The translations under genes and the position numbers were made by a program. From the NCBI GenBank assembly GCA_017383125.1, contig JAFNYY010000088.1, positions 1 through 35,605 on the forward strand: 35,605 nt of DNA, written 5' to 3'. Shown here one piece after another: positions 17,619 through 24,888 of this stretch. The notes under the pieces were generated by a model that was not told where the DNA came from, did not search any database, and saw only the letters and a program-made list of their open reading frames with translations. Position 1 is the first letter of the stretch, and every line of letters begins with the position of its first letter. The DNA is from Schwartzia sp. (in: firmicutes) (GTDB taxonomy: Bacteria > Bacillota > Negativicutes > Selenomonadales > Selenomonadaceae).

Positions 17619-17668
17619 CGCCCCTGAAGCAAGGTTGTTATGCTGACGGGTGTCGGGGCGGTTTTTTT
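17619..17668 (+). terminator. T-box terminator 2
   Basis: CGCCCC (17619-17624) pairs with GGGGCG (17655-17660), then seven T. The long interior can form a second small hairpin AGCA/TGCT. The CGCCCC strand is shared with antiterminator 2. Confidence 0.85.
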
Positions 17669-17713
17669 GTTGACCGGAGTGGTTTGACCGGTGAATACCG
17701 GAGGGAGGTTTGT

Positions 17714-18325
17714 ATGCTGATAAAGATCTGCGGCATCAGAGATGTTGATGCTGCCCGTACCGCGGAGGATGCCGGGGCTGATTTCATCGGTTTCATTCTT
17801 TCCAAGGGATTCAGACGGACTATAGAGCCGGAAAAGGCGGCGGAGATCTGTCGTAGTGTTAAACGGGTGAAGAAGGTCGGGGTTTTTGTTGATGAGGCGG
17901 CCGAATATGTAAATGAGGCGGCGCGCCTCTGCGGTCTGGACTATGTTCAGCTTCATGGACATGAGACAGCGGAATATGCGGCGTCAATAAATTATCCCAT
18001 AATAAAGGCCATGCGCTACGGAGATGATTTCACAGCGGAGGCAGCCAACAGCTACCCGGCGGAGATGATTCTCGTTGACAGCTTTGCCAACGGCAAGGTG
18101 GGTGGCAGCGGCCAGGCCTTTGCCTGGCAGGAGGCAGCGGCAGAGACGGAGAAACTGAAAAAGCCGTTTCTGATTGCCGGAGGCATATCGAAGGAAAATG
18201 CCGACGAGGCAATGCGAATTTTTAATCCCGACGGGCTTGATGCTTCCGGCAGTCTGGAGGACGAGGATGGGAATAAGTCACCGGAAAAAATTCGTGAATA
18301 TCTGGGCGCTGTAAAAGGCAAATGA
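17714..18325 (+). CDS. trpF: Phosphoribosylanthranilate isomerase
   Basis: 203-aa TIM-barrel enzyme converting phosphoribosylanthranilate to CdRP in tryptophan synthesis. The catalytic Cys is in KICGIRD near the N-terminus; the general acid Asp is in LVDSFA, followed by the phosphate loop GKVGGSGQ. The active-site strand VQLHG is present. ATG 17714 follows GGGAGG by five bases; upstream in-frame sequence belongs to the T-box leader. The C-terminal phosphate-binding motif reads DASGSLE rather than the common DVSSGVE, a modest deviation. It is the first gene of the trp operon, an unusual position for trpF. Confidence 0.95.
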   Translation: MLIKICGIRDVDAARTAEDAGADFIGFILSKGFRRTIEPEKAAEICRSVKRVKKVGVFVDEAAEYVNEAARLCGLDYVQLHGHETAEYAASINYPIIKAMRYGDDFTAEAANSYPAEMILVDSFANGKVGGSGQAFAWQEAAAETEKLKKPFLIAGGISKENADEAMRIFNPDGLDASGSLEDEDGNKSPEKIREYLGAVKGK

Positions 18326-18391
18326 TACTTTATCGGGGCGTGGCTTGTAGAAGAAGTGAGCCTGCTCCGCAAAATAATGCAAGGTGATACG

Positions 18392-19183
18392 ATGAAAGAT
18401 ATTCTCGCAGAAATCGTAGAAAAGAAGCGGGCGGTTGTAGAGGCTGCCAGGGAACAGATGCCTTTAGACAGGCTCAAGGCAGAGCTGAAGCAGGGTACTC
18501 ATCGGGCGGCTGAGGTTCTGGAGGCGGCGGACTTCTCTCTGATTGCCGAATGTAAGCTCAATTCACCAGCCAAGGGTCGCCTCTGCAGGCGCTACGAGGT
18601 CACGGAGCTGGCAAAGATATACAGTGAAAACGGAGCAGCAATGCTTTCAGTTCATACCGATTCACATTTCCTCGGACGAAATGAGGATATTCCGGCAGTT
18701 AAGGCCATAACGGAGCTGCCCGTAATGCGCAAGGAGTTCATCATAGATGAATACCAGATTTACGAAGCGCGATGGCTTGGGGCTGATGCAGTGCTTCTGA
18801 TTGCCAGAATTCTTACCGGTGAGCAGCTGAAAGAATTTTTGGATATTACGCACCGGCTGGGGATGGATGCACTTATCGAGGTTCACGATGAAGACGATAT
18901 TGATAAGGCATTGGCAACCTCCGGGAAATTTATCGGGGTGAATAACCGCAATCTGAAAACATTTATTACATCCATCGATAATACTCTGGAGCTGCTGCCG
19001 TATATCAGAGAGCGTGACAAGCTGAAGGGTAGAGTTCTCATCAGTGAAAGCGGCGTGCAGAACAGAGCCGATGCCGAAAAGCTCCGGCTGGCAGGATGCC
19101 GCGGCGTGCTGGTAGGAGAGGGGCTTGTGGTAGCTGAGGATGTGGGAGCTATGACAAGAGAAATAGCTGCAGCCGGAAAATAA
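18392..19183 (+). CDS. trpC: Indole-3-glycerol phosphate synthase
   Basis: 263-aa TIM-barrel enzyme that closes the indole ring from CdRP. The start is ATG 18392 behind AAGGTGA; the frame reaches an upstream GTG at 18356 without a ribosome site. Catalytic elements are visible: AECK and SPAKG, MRKEF (common form LRKDF), EVHDE, VNNRNL and ISESG. The stretch SVHTDSHFLGRNEDI differs from the common SVLTEPxxFxGSL, so the enzyme is divergent but looks complete. It follows trpF after 66 bases. Confidence 0.94.
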   Translation: MKDILAEIVEKKRAVVEAAREQMPLDRLKAELKQGTHRAAEVLEAADFSLIAECKLNSPAKGRLCRRYEVTELAKIYSENGAAMLSVHTDSHFLGRNEDIPAVKAITELPVMRKEFIIDEYQIYEARWLGADAVLLIARILTGEQLKEFLDITHRLGMDALIEVHDEDDIDKALATSGKFIGVNNRNLKTFITSIDNTLELLPYIRERDKLKGRVLISESGVQNRADAEKLRLAGCRGVLVGEGLVVAEDVGAMTREIAAAGK

Positions 19184-19261
19184 AATAGGAAATAAACTAC
19201 TTTGCAACTAATTAAACGATGGTATTATCGATTTCGACAGAAATAACGAGATCTGATATCA

Positions 19262-19290
19262 TTGGACTGTTTTAGTAGTTCATTTAGATA
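19262..19290 (+). promoter_or_regulatory. Possible internal promoter before trpB
   Basis: TTGGAC (19262-19267), 17-bp spacer, TAGATA (19285-19290) in the 140-base AT-rich gap between trpC and trpB, the largest gap inside the trp genes. Both boxes are imperfect. Confidence 0.33.
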
Positions 19291-19323
19291 AAAGGTTTAA
19301 TCATAAAAAGTGGGGGATATAAA

Positions 19324-20502
19324 ATGGCAACTAAAAGATTTGGTAAGTACGGCGGACAGTATGTACCTGAGACGGTAATGCCTGTCCTGAACGAACTGGA
19401 AGATGCTTATGATAAGTACAAGGATGACCCGCAGTTTATCGCTGACTTCAAGCGTATCCTGAAGGAGTATGCAGGTCGTCCGTCCATGCTCTACTATGCC
19501 GAGAAGCTCACGAAGCATTACGGCAAGGCAAAGATTTTCCTGAAGCGTGAAGATTTGCTCCATACCGGTGCTCATAAGATTAATAATGCCCTTGGTCAGG
19601 CCATCCTGGCCAAGCGCATGGGTAAGGAATGCATCATCGCCGAGACCGGTGCCGGCCAGCACGGCGTTGCTTCCGCTACCGTAGCCGCACTGTTCGGCTT
19701 CAAGTGCAAGGTTTTCATGGGCAAGGTGGATGTTGAGCGTCAGAAACTCAATGTATTCCGCATGAAGCTGCTGGGTGCAGAGGTTATCCCTGTTGAGGGC
19801 GGTTCCGGCACTCTTAAGGATGCCATGAATGAGGCAATCCGTTATTGGGCTGCCCATGTAGATGATACCTATTACCTCATCGGCACTGTTGCCGGTCCGG
19901 CTCCCTATCCTGAGCTGGTTCGCGATTTCCAGAAGGTTATTGGCGAGGAGATTCGTGAGCAGGTAAAGGAACAGGCCGGCGGCCGCGTAGATTATCTGGT
20001 TGCCTGTGTAGGCGGCGGCTCCAATGCTATGGGTACCTTCTATGAATTCCGCAATGATAAAGATGTAAAGAAGTTCGGTGTAGAGGCTGCCGGTAAGGGC
20101 ATGGATACCGATGAGCACGCCCTGACTCTGGAGAAGGGCCGTCCCGGTGTTCTCCATGGTGCATACAGCTATCTGCTGCAGGACGATGACGGTCAGGCAC
20201 TGGAGGCATACTCCATTTCCGCCGGTCTCGACTATCCGGGCGTTGGCCCCGAGCATTCCTACTTCAAGGATGCTGGCATTGTTGACTATGTAGGTATTTC
20301 TGATGATGAGGCTCTGGCAGCCTTCCGCCGTGTATCTGAGCTTGAGGGTGTCATCCCGGCAGTAGAAAGCTCTCATGCATTGGCATATCTTGAGAAACTC
20401 ATGCCCACCACCAAGGAGGATGAGGTTGTTGTCGTCTGCCTCTCCGGCCGCGGCGACAAGGATGTTCAGATGGTAGCAAAGGTACTGGGGGAGGAGATTT
20501 GA
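19324..20502 (+). CDS. trpB: Tryptophan synthase beta subunit
   Basis: 392-aa PLP enzyme that joins indole and serine. The PLP lysine lies in [13 protein letters not shown] (Lys ~85), the catalytic region ETGAGQHG follows, and GGGSNAMG binds the cofactor phosphate. Length is standard for TrpB1. A GGGGG site precedes the ATG. Arginine codons are almost all CGT/CGC, unlike trpF, indicating strong expression-type codon bias. trpA starts one base after its stop. Confidence 0.97.
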   Translation: MATKRFGKYGGQYVPETVMPVLNELEDAYDKYKDDPQFIADFKRILKEYAGRPSMLYYAEKLTKHYGKAKIFLKREDLLHTGAHKINNALGQAILAKRMGKECIIAETGAGQHGVASATVAALFGFKCKVFMGKVDVERQKLNVFRMKLLGAEVIPVEGGSGTLKDAMNEAIRYWAAHVDDTYYLIGTVAGPAPYPELVRDFQKVIGEEIREQVKEQAGGRVDYLVACVGGGSNAMGTFYEFRNDKDVKKFGVEAAGKGMDTDEHALTLEKGRPGVLHGAYSYLLQDDDGQALEAYSISAGLDYPGVGPEHSYFKDAGIVDYVGISDDEALAAFRRVSELEGVIPAVESSHALAYLEKLMPTTKEDEVVVVCLSGRGDKDVQMVAKVLGEEI

Positions 20503-20503
20503 A

Positions 20504-21295
20504 ATGAATCGCATTGACAGTAAATTTCAGGAACTGAAGGCCGCTAAGAAAAAGGGCCTCGTAATCTTCATTACCGCCGGTGCCCCGGATATTGAATCTA
20601 CAATCGCAGCTGTAAAGATGGCAGAGGCAAATGGTGCGGATGCCATAGAGCTGGGCATTCCTTTCTCCGATCCTATGGCCGATGGCCCTATCATCCAGAG
20701 GTCTTCCTTCGAGGCCATCAAGAAGGGCATGACTGTAAAAAAGCTTATTGCTCTCGTAAAGGAAATTCGCACCTTTACCAACATCCCCATTCTTGCTATG
20801 GGTTATCTTAACAATCTTCTTAATTACGGTCTTAATGATTTCTTCGCCGATGCTAAGGCAGCCGGTCTGGACGGACTCATTCTTCCGGATGTTCCTCACG
20901 AAGAATCGGCAGAGCTTCGCGAGCTCGGTGACAAGCTTGATATGCCCATCGTTGAGTTCGTTACCCCCGGAACTGTACCCCGCCGCATTACCGAGACCTG
21001 CGTTAATGCAAAGGGCTTCATCTACTGCGTATCGGTCAACGGTGTTACCGGTGTCCGCAAGATAGACTACGGCCCCATCGGCAAGGTTGCCCAGTCTGTG
21101 CGGGAGCAGAGCAGTGTTCCGGTAGCTGTCGGCTTTGGTATCGGCTCCGGAGAGGCTGCCGTAGAAGCCGCCGCTCACGCTGATGCAGTCATCGTCGGCT
21201 CCGCAGTATTAAAGAAGCTGCTGGAAAATGACATGGATGCTGCTGCTGGCATTGTTTCCGAGATACGCACTGCTTTGGACAAGGCGTATAACTAA
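20504..21295 (+). CDS. trpA: Tryptophan synthase alpha subunit
   Basis: 263-aa TIM-barrel subunit that cleaves indole-3-glycerol phosphate to indole. Signatures: FITAGAPD, the catalytic Glu in ELGIPFSDP, Asp in the DGLILPDVP strand, and phosphate loops GVTGVR and GFGIGSG. It is tightly coupled to trpB and shares its CGC-rich arginine codon use. A terminator follows 12 bases after the stop. Confidence 0.97.
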   Translation: MNRIDSKFQELKAAKKKGLVIFITAGAPDIESTIAAVKMAEANGADAIELGIPFSDPMADGPIIQRSSFEAIKKGMTVKKLIALVKEIRTFTNIPILAMGYLNNLLNYGLNDFFADAKAAGLDGLILPDVPHEESAELRELGDKLDMPIVEFVTPGTVPRRITETCVNAKGFIYCVSVNGVTGVRKIDYGPIGKVAQSVREQSSVPVAVGFGIGSGEAAVEAAAHADAVIVGSAVLKKLLENDMDAAAGIVSEIRTALDKAYN

Positions 21296-21307
21296 CTGTA
21301 TATGGGA

Positions 21308-21332
21308 GGGCGGTCTCTGGCCGCCCCTTTTT
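21308..21332 (+). terminator. Intrinsic terminator between trpA and trpE
   Basis: Stem GGGCGG (21308-21313) / CCGCCC (21321-21326), 7-nt loop, then C and five T. It ends only nine bases before the trpE ATG, so it splits the trp genes into two expression levels or acts as an attenuator. Confidence 0.82.
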
Positions 21333-21341
21333 GTGAAAATT

Positions 21342-22832
21342 ATGAAAACTATACCATCTCGTGAGGACTTTATTACCCTCGCAAAAGACTCAAATATCAT
21401 TGCTGTTTCTACAGAGCTGTTCAATGACCTCGATACACCGGTGTCCGTTTACTACAAGCTGGTGGGAGAGGAAACGGGCTTCCTGCTGGAGTCTGTAGAG
21501 GTAAATCAGAAATATGGCCGTTACTCCTTTATCGGGGCTGAACCCTTCATCAGATTGGAGGTATATGCCGATCAGCTGATGATGGAGCAGAACGGACGCA
21601 TGCGCTGCTACGAGGGTGCTCCTGTTGACACCATCAAGCGCTTCATGGCGAAGTTTAGTGCGCCGACTACGGAAAAGCCGCTGCCACTGATTAACGGTGG
21701 CGTTATCGGCTATCTGAATTACGATATTGTTGCCACCTTCGACCGGGTACGGGGACTTGATCTGGGGGAGGGAGACCTTCTCGGACAGTTTATGATGTGC
21801 CGTCAGCTGGTAATGTTTGATCAGCTTCGTCATACGACAAGGCTGGTCTATATGGCTGAAACAGATGGGACAGATGCCGGAGCCGTCTATGACAAGGCGG
21901 TGGAAGCTCTGAAGAAAACAGAGGAGAAGCTGGCAGCTCCGCTGGAGAATATTCATCAGTACAATGAGCCGAGGCAGGACAAGCTGGACTTTCTTGCCAG
22001 ATACGGTGAAATGACGGAGTCCTTTGATAATATTATTAAGAGCTGCCGTGACCACATTATCGCCGGCGACATATTCCAGATTGTCCCCAGCCAGCAGTTC
22101 CGTGAGAAGATTACACAACCGCCCTTTACCTTCTATCGACGGCTGAGACAGGCCAATCCTTCTCCGTATATGTTCTACCTGAACTTCGGTGAGACGAAGC
22201 TGGTGGGTGCATCACCTGAGATGCTGGTACGGGTAGCTGGTGATGAGCTGACTACTTATCCTATCGCCGGTACCCGCCGCCGCGGAGCGAATGATGCGGA
22301 GGACGAAGCTCTGATGGCTGACCTTCTGCAGGATGAAAAGGAATGCGCCGAGCATTCTATGCTGGTAGACCTTGCCCGCAACGATATTGGCCGCATCAGT
22401 GAAGCCGGCAGCGTCCGCGTCACAAAGCTGAAGGTCATAGAGAAGTTCTCCCATGTCATGCACATGGTTTCCGAAGTAAAGGGAAAGAAGAAGCCCGAGT
22501 ATACCCCGATGGATGTATTGAAGGCCTGCTTCCCGGCGGGAACGGTCAGCGGAGCGCCGAAGCTCCGGGCCATGGAAATAATCAACGAGCTGGAGGCTGT
22601 CCGCCGCAACGCCTATGCCGGTATCGTCGGCTATCTTGATTTTGACGGCAATATGGATACCTGCATCACCCTTCGTACTATGCGTATAGAAGGAGACGAG
22701 GCAATAATTCAGGCCGGAGCCGGTATCGTTTACGATTCTGTAGCCATCAATGAATACAGGGAAATCCTGCAGAAGGCAAAGGTATTGTTCGGAATCGTCG
22801 AGGAGGTGGAGAATAATGCTGTTGCTCCTTGA
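21342..22832 (+). CDS. trpE: Anthranilate synthase component I
   Basis: 496-aa chorismate-using subunit that forms anthranilate with ammonia supplied by TrpG. The N-terminal allosteric LLES motif (FLLESVE) and RYSFIG indicate tryptophan feedback control. The C-terminal chorismate domain shows GDIFQIVPSQQF, LVGASPEML, PIAGTRRRG, LVDLARNDIGR, FPAGTVSGAPK and GAGIVYDS. The start is taken at ATG 21342 (an in-frame GTG lies at 21333). Neither has a normal ribosome site; the nearest purine-rich stretch, GGGAGGG, is at 21304-21310 on the far side of the terminator hairpin. It overlaps trpG by 17 bases. Confidence 0.96.
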   Translation: MKTIPSREDFITLAKDSNIIAVSTELFNDLDTPVSVYYKLVGEETGFLLESVEVNQKYGRYSFIGAEPFIRLEVYADQLMMEQNGRMRCYEGAPVDTIKRFMAKFSAPTTEKPLPLINGGVIGYLNYDIVATFDRVRGLDLGEGDLLGQFMMCRQLVMFDQLRHTTRLVYMAETDGTDAGAVYDKAVEALKKTEEKLAAPLENIHQYNEPRQDKLDFLARYGEMTESFDNIIKSCRDHIIAGDIFQIVPSQQFREKITQPPFTFYRRLRQANPSPYMFYLNFGETKLVGASPEMLVRVAGDELTTYPIAGTRRRGANDAEDEALMADLLQDEKECAEHSMLVDLARNDIGRISEAGSVRVTKLKVIEKFSHVMHMVSEVKGKKKPEYTPMDVLKACFPAGTVSGAPKLRAMEIINELEAVRRNAYAGIVGYLDFDGNMDTCITLRTMRIEGDEAIIQAGAGIVYDSVAINEYREILQKAKVLFGIVEEVENNAVAP

Positions 22833-23388
22833 TAACTATGACTCCTTTACCTACAATGTTTACCAGCTGCTGTGCCAGCTGGGGGCGGAGGTAGAAGTTA
22901 TCCGAAATGACTGCACTACTGTAGAGGAGATTCGTAAGAAAAACTACGAGGCAATCGTTCTCTCTCCCGGTCCCGGTGTTCCTTCTGATGCCGGCATTAC
23001 CGAGGATGTCATCAGAGAGCTGAAGGGAGAGGTTCCGATACTTGGAATCTGCCTCGGTCATCAGGCCATCGGCGAGGTATTCGGCGGCAGGGTAATCGGT
23101 GCCGGAGCCATCGTCCACGGCAAGACCTCCCGGATAAAGCACTGCGGCAGTGGCTGCTATGAGGGGCTGCCTCAGTCCATGGAGATTGGCCGCTATCACT
23201 CTCTGATTGTGGAGAGGGCCAGCCTTCCGGATTGCTTTGAGGTGACGGCAGAGCTGGAGGACGGCATGATAATGGGTCTCCGTCATAAGGAATATGATAT
23301 CGAAGGAATGCAGTTCCATCCGGAATCAATTCTCACTCCGCTAGGCTATAAGCTGATGGAGAACTTCCTGAAACGAATAAAGAAATGA
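22816..23388 (+). CDS. trpG: Anthranilate synthase component II (glutamine amidotransferase)
   Basis: 190-aa class I amidotransferase that releases ammonia from glutamine for TrpE. The nucleophile Cys is in LGICLGHQAIG, and the His-Glu pair is in FHPES. The start is ATG 22816, preceded by GGAGGTGGAG inside the end of trpE; the longer upstream frame is trpE sequence read out of phase. It might also serve para-aminobenzoate synthesis (PabA), as in some Firmicutes. Its stop overlaps the next ATG by ATGA. Confidence 0.95.
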   Translation: MLLLLDNYDSFTYNVYQLLCQLGAEVEVIRNDCTTVEEIRKKNYEAIVLSPGPGVPSDAGITEDVIRELKGEVPILGICLGHQAIGEVFGGRVIGAGAIVHGKTSRIKHCGSGCYEGLPQSMEIGRYHSLIVERASLPDCFEVTAELEDGMIMGLRHKEYDIEGMQFHPESILTPLGYKLMENFLKRIKK

Positions 23389-23582
23389 AGAAAATCATTT
23401 CACTGCTGGTATGTATTATGGTATGCAGCTTTGCGGCTTGTGCAGCTGCAGGGACTGGGACGAAAAAGCTGTCCAACGGCAATGTGCTGCTGCCGTAGCT
23501 GATGGATCATGTGCTGGATGCCGGCACCTACACGGAGTTGAATTACGCTAATGCCAGAAAGATGATGGCTGCTTACCTTTGA
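23385..23582 (+). pseudogene. Small lipoprotein ORF with an in-frame stop, coupled to trpG
   Basis: The ATG overlaps the trpG stop (ATGA). The first 37 codons encode a clean lipoprotein signal: basic MKK, hydrophobic core, then FAAC with Cys19. A TAG at 23496-23498 ends it after VLLP. The same frame continues for 27 plausible codons (LMDHVLDAG... to MMAAYL) to a TGA at 23580, just ahead of the operon terminator. The simplest reading is a ~65-residue lipoprotein gene with one nonsense mutation, for example from CAG or GAG. A 37-residue exported lipopeptide is the alternative. No family is recognised. Confidence 0.5.
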
Positions 23583-23603
23583 TAAATAAAAAGATAGTAA
23601 TCG

Positions 23604-23633
23604 GGCTGCTGCATAATTGTGCGGCAGCCTTTT
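23604..23633 (+). terminator. Terminator at the end of the trp region
   Basis: GGCTGC (23604-23609) pairs with GCAGCC (23624-23629), with an inner GCA/TGC extension and a TAATTG-type loop; four T follow. Confidence 0.82.
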
Positions 23634-23652
23634 CTGTCTGGAATAAATTGCC

Positions 23653-23682
23653 TTGCAATTTATTGAATATCTGCATTATAAT
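23653..23682 (+). promoter_or_regulatory. Promoter of the PotD-like gene
   Basis: TTGCAA (23653-23658), 18-bp spacer, consensus TATAAT (23677-23682). The leader to the ATG at 23809 is about 120 nt. Confidence 0.65.
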
Positions 23683-23683
23683 A

Positions 23684-23697
23684 TACCATATATGGTA
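23684..23697 (+). promoter_or_regulatory. Perfect 14-bp palindrome, candidate operator
   Basis: TACCATATATGGTA starts one base after the -10 box and covers the expected transcription start, a common place for a repressor site. The cognate regulator is unknown. Confidence 0.5.
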
Positions 23698-23808
23698 AAA
23701 GGGTGGAGTCTGTCTTAAAGGGCGGGGTCTTCTTGAAAACAGATAAATAGAGTGAGTGGTATCCTGGCGGCTATGTTTAAGCTGCGCTGTTTTAGTGGGG
23801 GGTTACCA

Positions 23809-24873
23809 ATGAAAAAACGAGCAATGCTTTGTTTGATGCTTACGCTGTTTCTCCTTTCTGCTTTAGTGATTACCGGCTGCGGCGGAAAGGGCGTCGGTCA
23901 GAATACGAAGCGTCAGCTGAAGGTCTACAACTGGGGCGACTATATTGACCCGTCTGTTCTTAAAAGCTTTGAGAAAGAGACCGGTATCCATGTGGTGTAC
24001 GATACCTTTGTCACCAATGAGGATATGTATGTAAAGCTCAAGTCCAGCGGAAAAGACTATGATGTTGCCATTCCCTCTGACTATATGATTTCCCGGATGA
24101 TCAGGGAAAAGATGGTGGAGAAGATTGACACATCTAAGCTTAAGAATTACAAGCTGGTCGGTGAACGCTTCCTGAATGCATCCTTTGATCCAAAGAACGA
24201 ATACTCTGTCCCCTTCATGTGGGGAACTGTCGGCATTGCCTGCAACACAAAGATGGTTAAAGAAAAGGTTGACAGCTGGGCTGTTCTCTGGGATAAAAAA
24301 TACGAAAAACAGATTTTCATGCTGGACAGTCCGAGAGACTCCATCGGTATCACGCTGAAATACCTTGGCTATTCTCTGAACAGCGGCGAAGGAAAGGCGC
24401 TTGATGATGCCGCCAGAAAACTGGTGGAGCAGAAGCCCCTCGTCAAAGCCTATGTTGTGGATGATGTGAAGGACAGGATGATTGCCGGGGAAGGCGCTCT
24501 GGCAGTTGTCTGGTCGGGGGATGCCCAGTACATCATGGAGAGAAATAAGGATGTGGCCTATATCATTCCCAAGGAGGGTACAAACATCTGGATTGATTCC
24601 ATGGTAATCCTTAAGGGCTCCAAAAATAAGGATGCGGCTATGGCCTTCATCGACTATATGATGCGTCCTGATATCGCCAAAAAGAATGTAGAGTACATCG
24701 GCTATGCGACTCCTTTGCCGGAGGTGCAGAAGCAGCTTCCCAGGGAAGTACAGGAAAGCCTTGCTGCTTATCCGCCCAGGGAGCTTATTGAGAACGCCGA
24801 GTTCTTTAATGATTTGACCGAAAACCTGCCCAAATATGAAGAGGTATGGACAAAGGTCAAGATAGCACAGTAA
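23809..24873 (+). CDS. Spermidine/putrescine-type ABC transporter substrate-binding lipoprotein
   Basis: 354-aa periplasmic-type binding protein of the PotD/PotF family. The start is ATG 23809 behind GGGGGG; a longer frame from 23752 is not supported. A signal peptide with lipobox ITGC is followed by VYNWGDYIDPSVL, the typical PotD start. DYDVAIPSDYMI, VPFMWGTVGI and WSGDAQYIM are further family signatures, including the aromatic and acidic residues that line the polyamine site. No potA, potB or potC is adjacent, so it is an orphan here. The next gene, prfC, starts 15 bases after its stop, suggesting co-transcription. Confidence 0.92.
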   Translation: MKKRAMLCLMLTLFLLSALVITGCGGKGVGQNTKRQLKVYNWGDYIDPSVLKSFEKETGIHVVYDTFVTNEDMYVKLKSSGKDYDVAIPSDYMISRMIREKMVEKIDTSKLKNYKLVGERFLNASFDPKNEYSVPFMWGTVGIACNTKMVKEKVDSWAVLWDKKYEKQIFMLDSPRDSIGITLKYLGYSLNSGEGKALDDAARKLVEQKPLVKAYVVDDVKDRMIAGEGALAVVWSGDAQYIMERNKDVAYIIPKEGTNIWIDSMVILKGSKNKDAAMAFIDYMMRPDIAKKNVEYIGYATPLPEVQKQLPREVQESLAAYPPRELIENAEFFNDLTENLPKYEEVWTKVKIAQ

Positions 24874-24888
24874 ACCGGAGGTATAATT

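Larger units (their letters stand above)
17277..17668 (+). promoter_or_regulatory. Tryptophan T-box leader with tandem antiterminator/terminator modules
   Basis: T-box riboswitch sensing uncharged tRNA. Stem I base pairs CGGGA (17313-17317) with TCCCG (17405-17409). Above it the specifier loop has AGTA (17321-17324) on the 5' side and GAA-TGG (17399-17404) on the 3' side, so the specifier is UGG, Trp. The distal part shows the AGCGAG and GGTGTGA motifs (17344-17376). Module 1: CGGGTGGTACAGCG (17519-17532), antiterminator CGGG/CCCG plus CGAA/TTCG, competing with terminator 17534-17573. Module 2: AGGGTGGTACCGCG (17597-17610), antiterminator AGGG/CCCT, competing with terminator 17619-17668. Only one stem I serves both. 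It precedes trpF and the trp operon, matching the specifier. Confidence 0.94.

Noticed and set aside
19297-20514. Minus-strand open frame of 405 codons opposite trpB
   Set aside because: Shadow of a gene with strong codon bias; no domain recognised.
23496-23498. TAG as a recoded (pyrrolysine-type) codon
   Set aside because: No sign of recoding machinery or signals in the window; a nonsense mutation or a short product is simpler.
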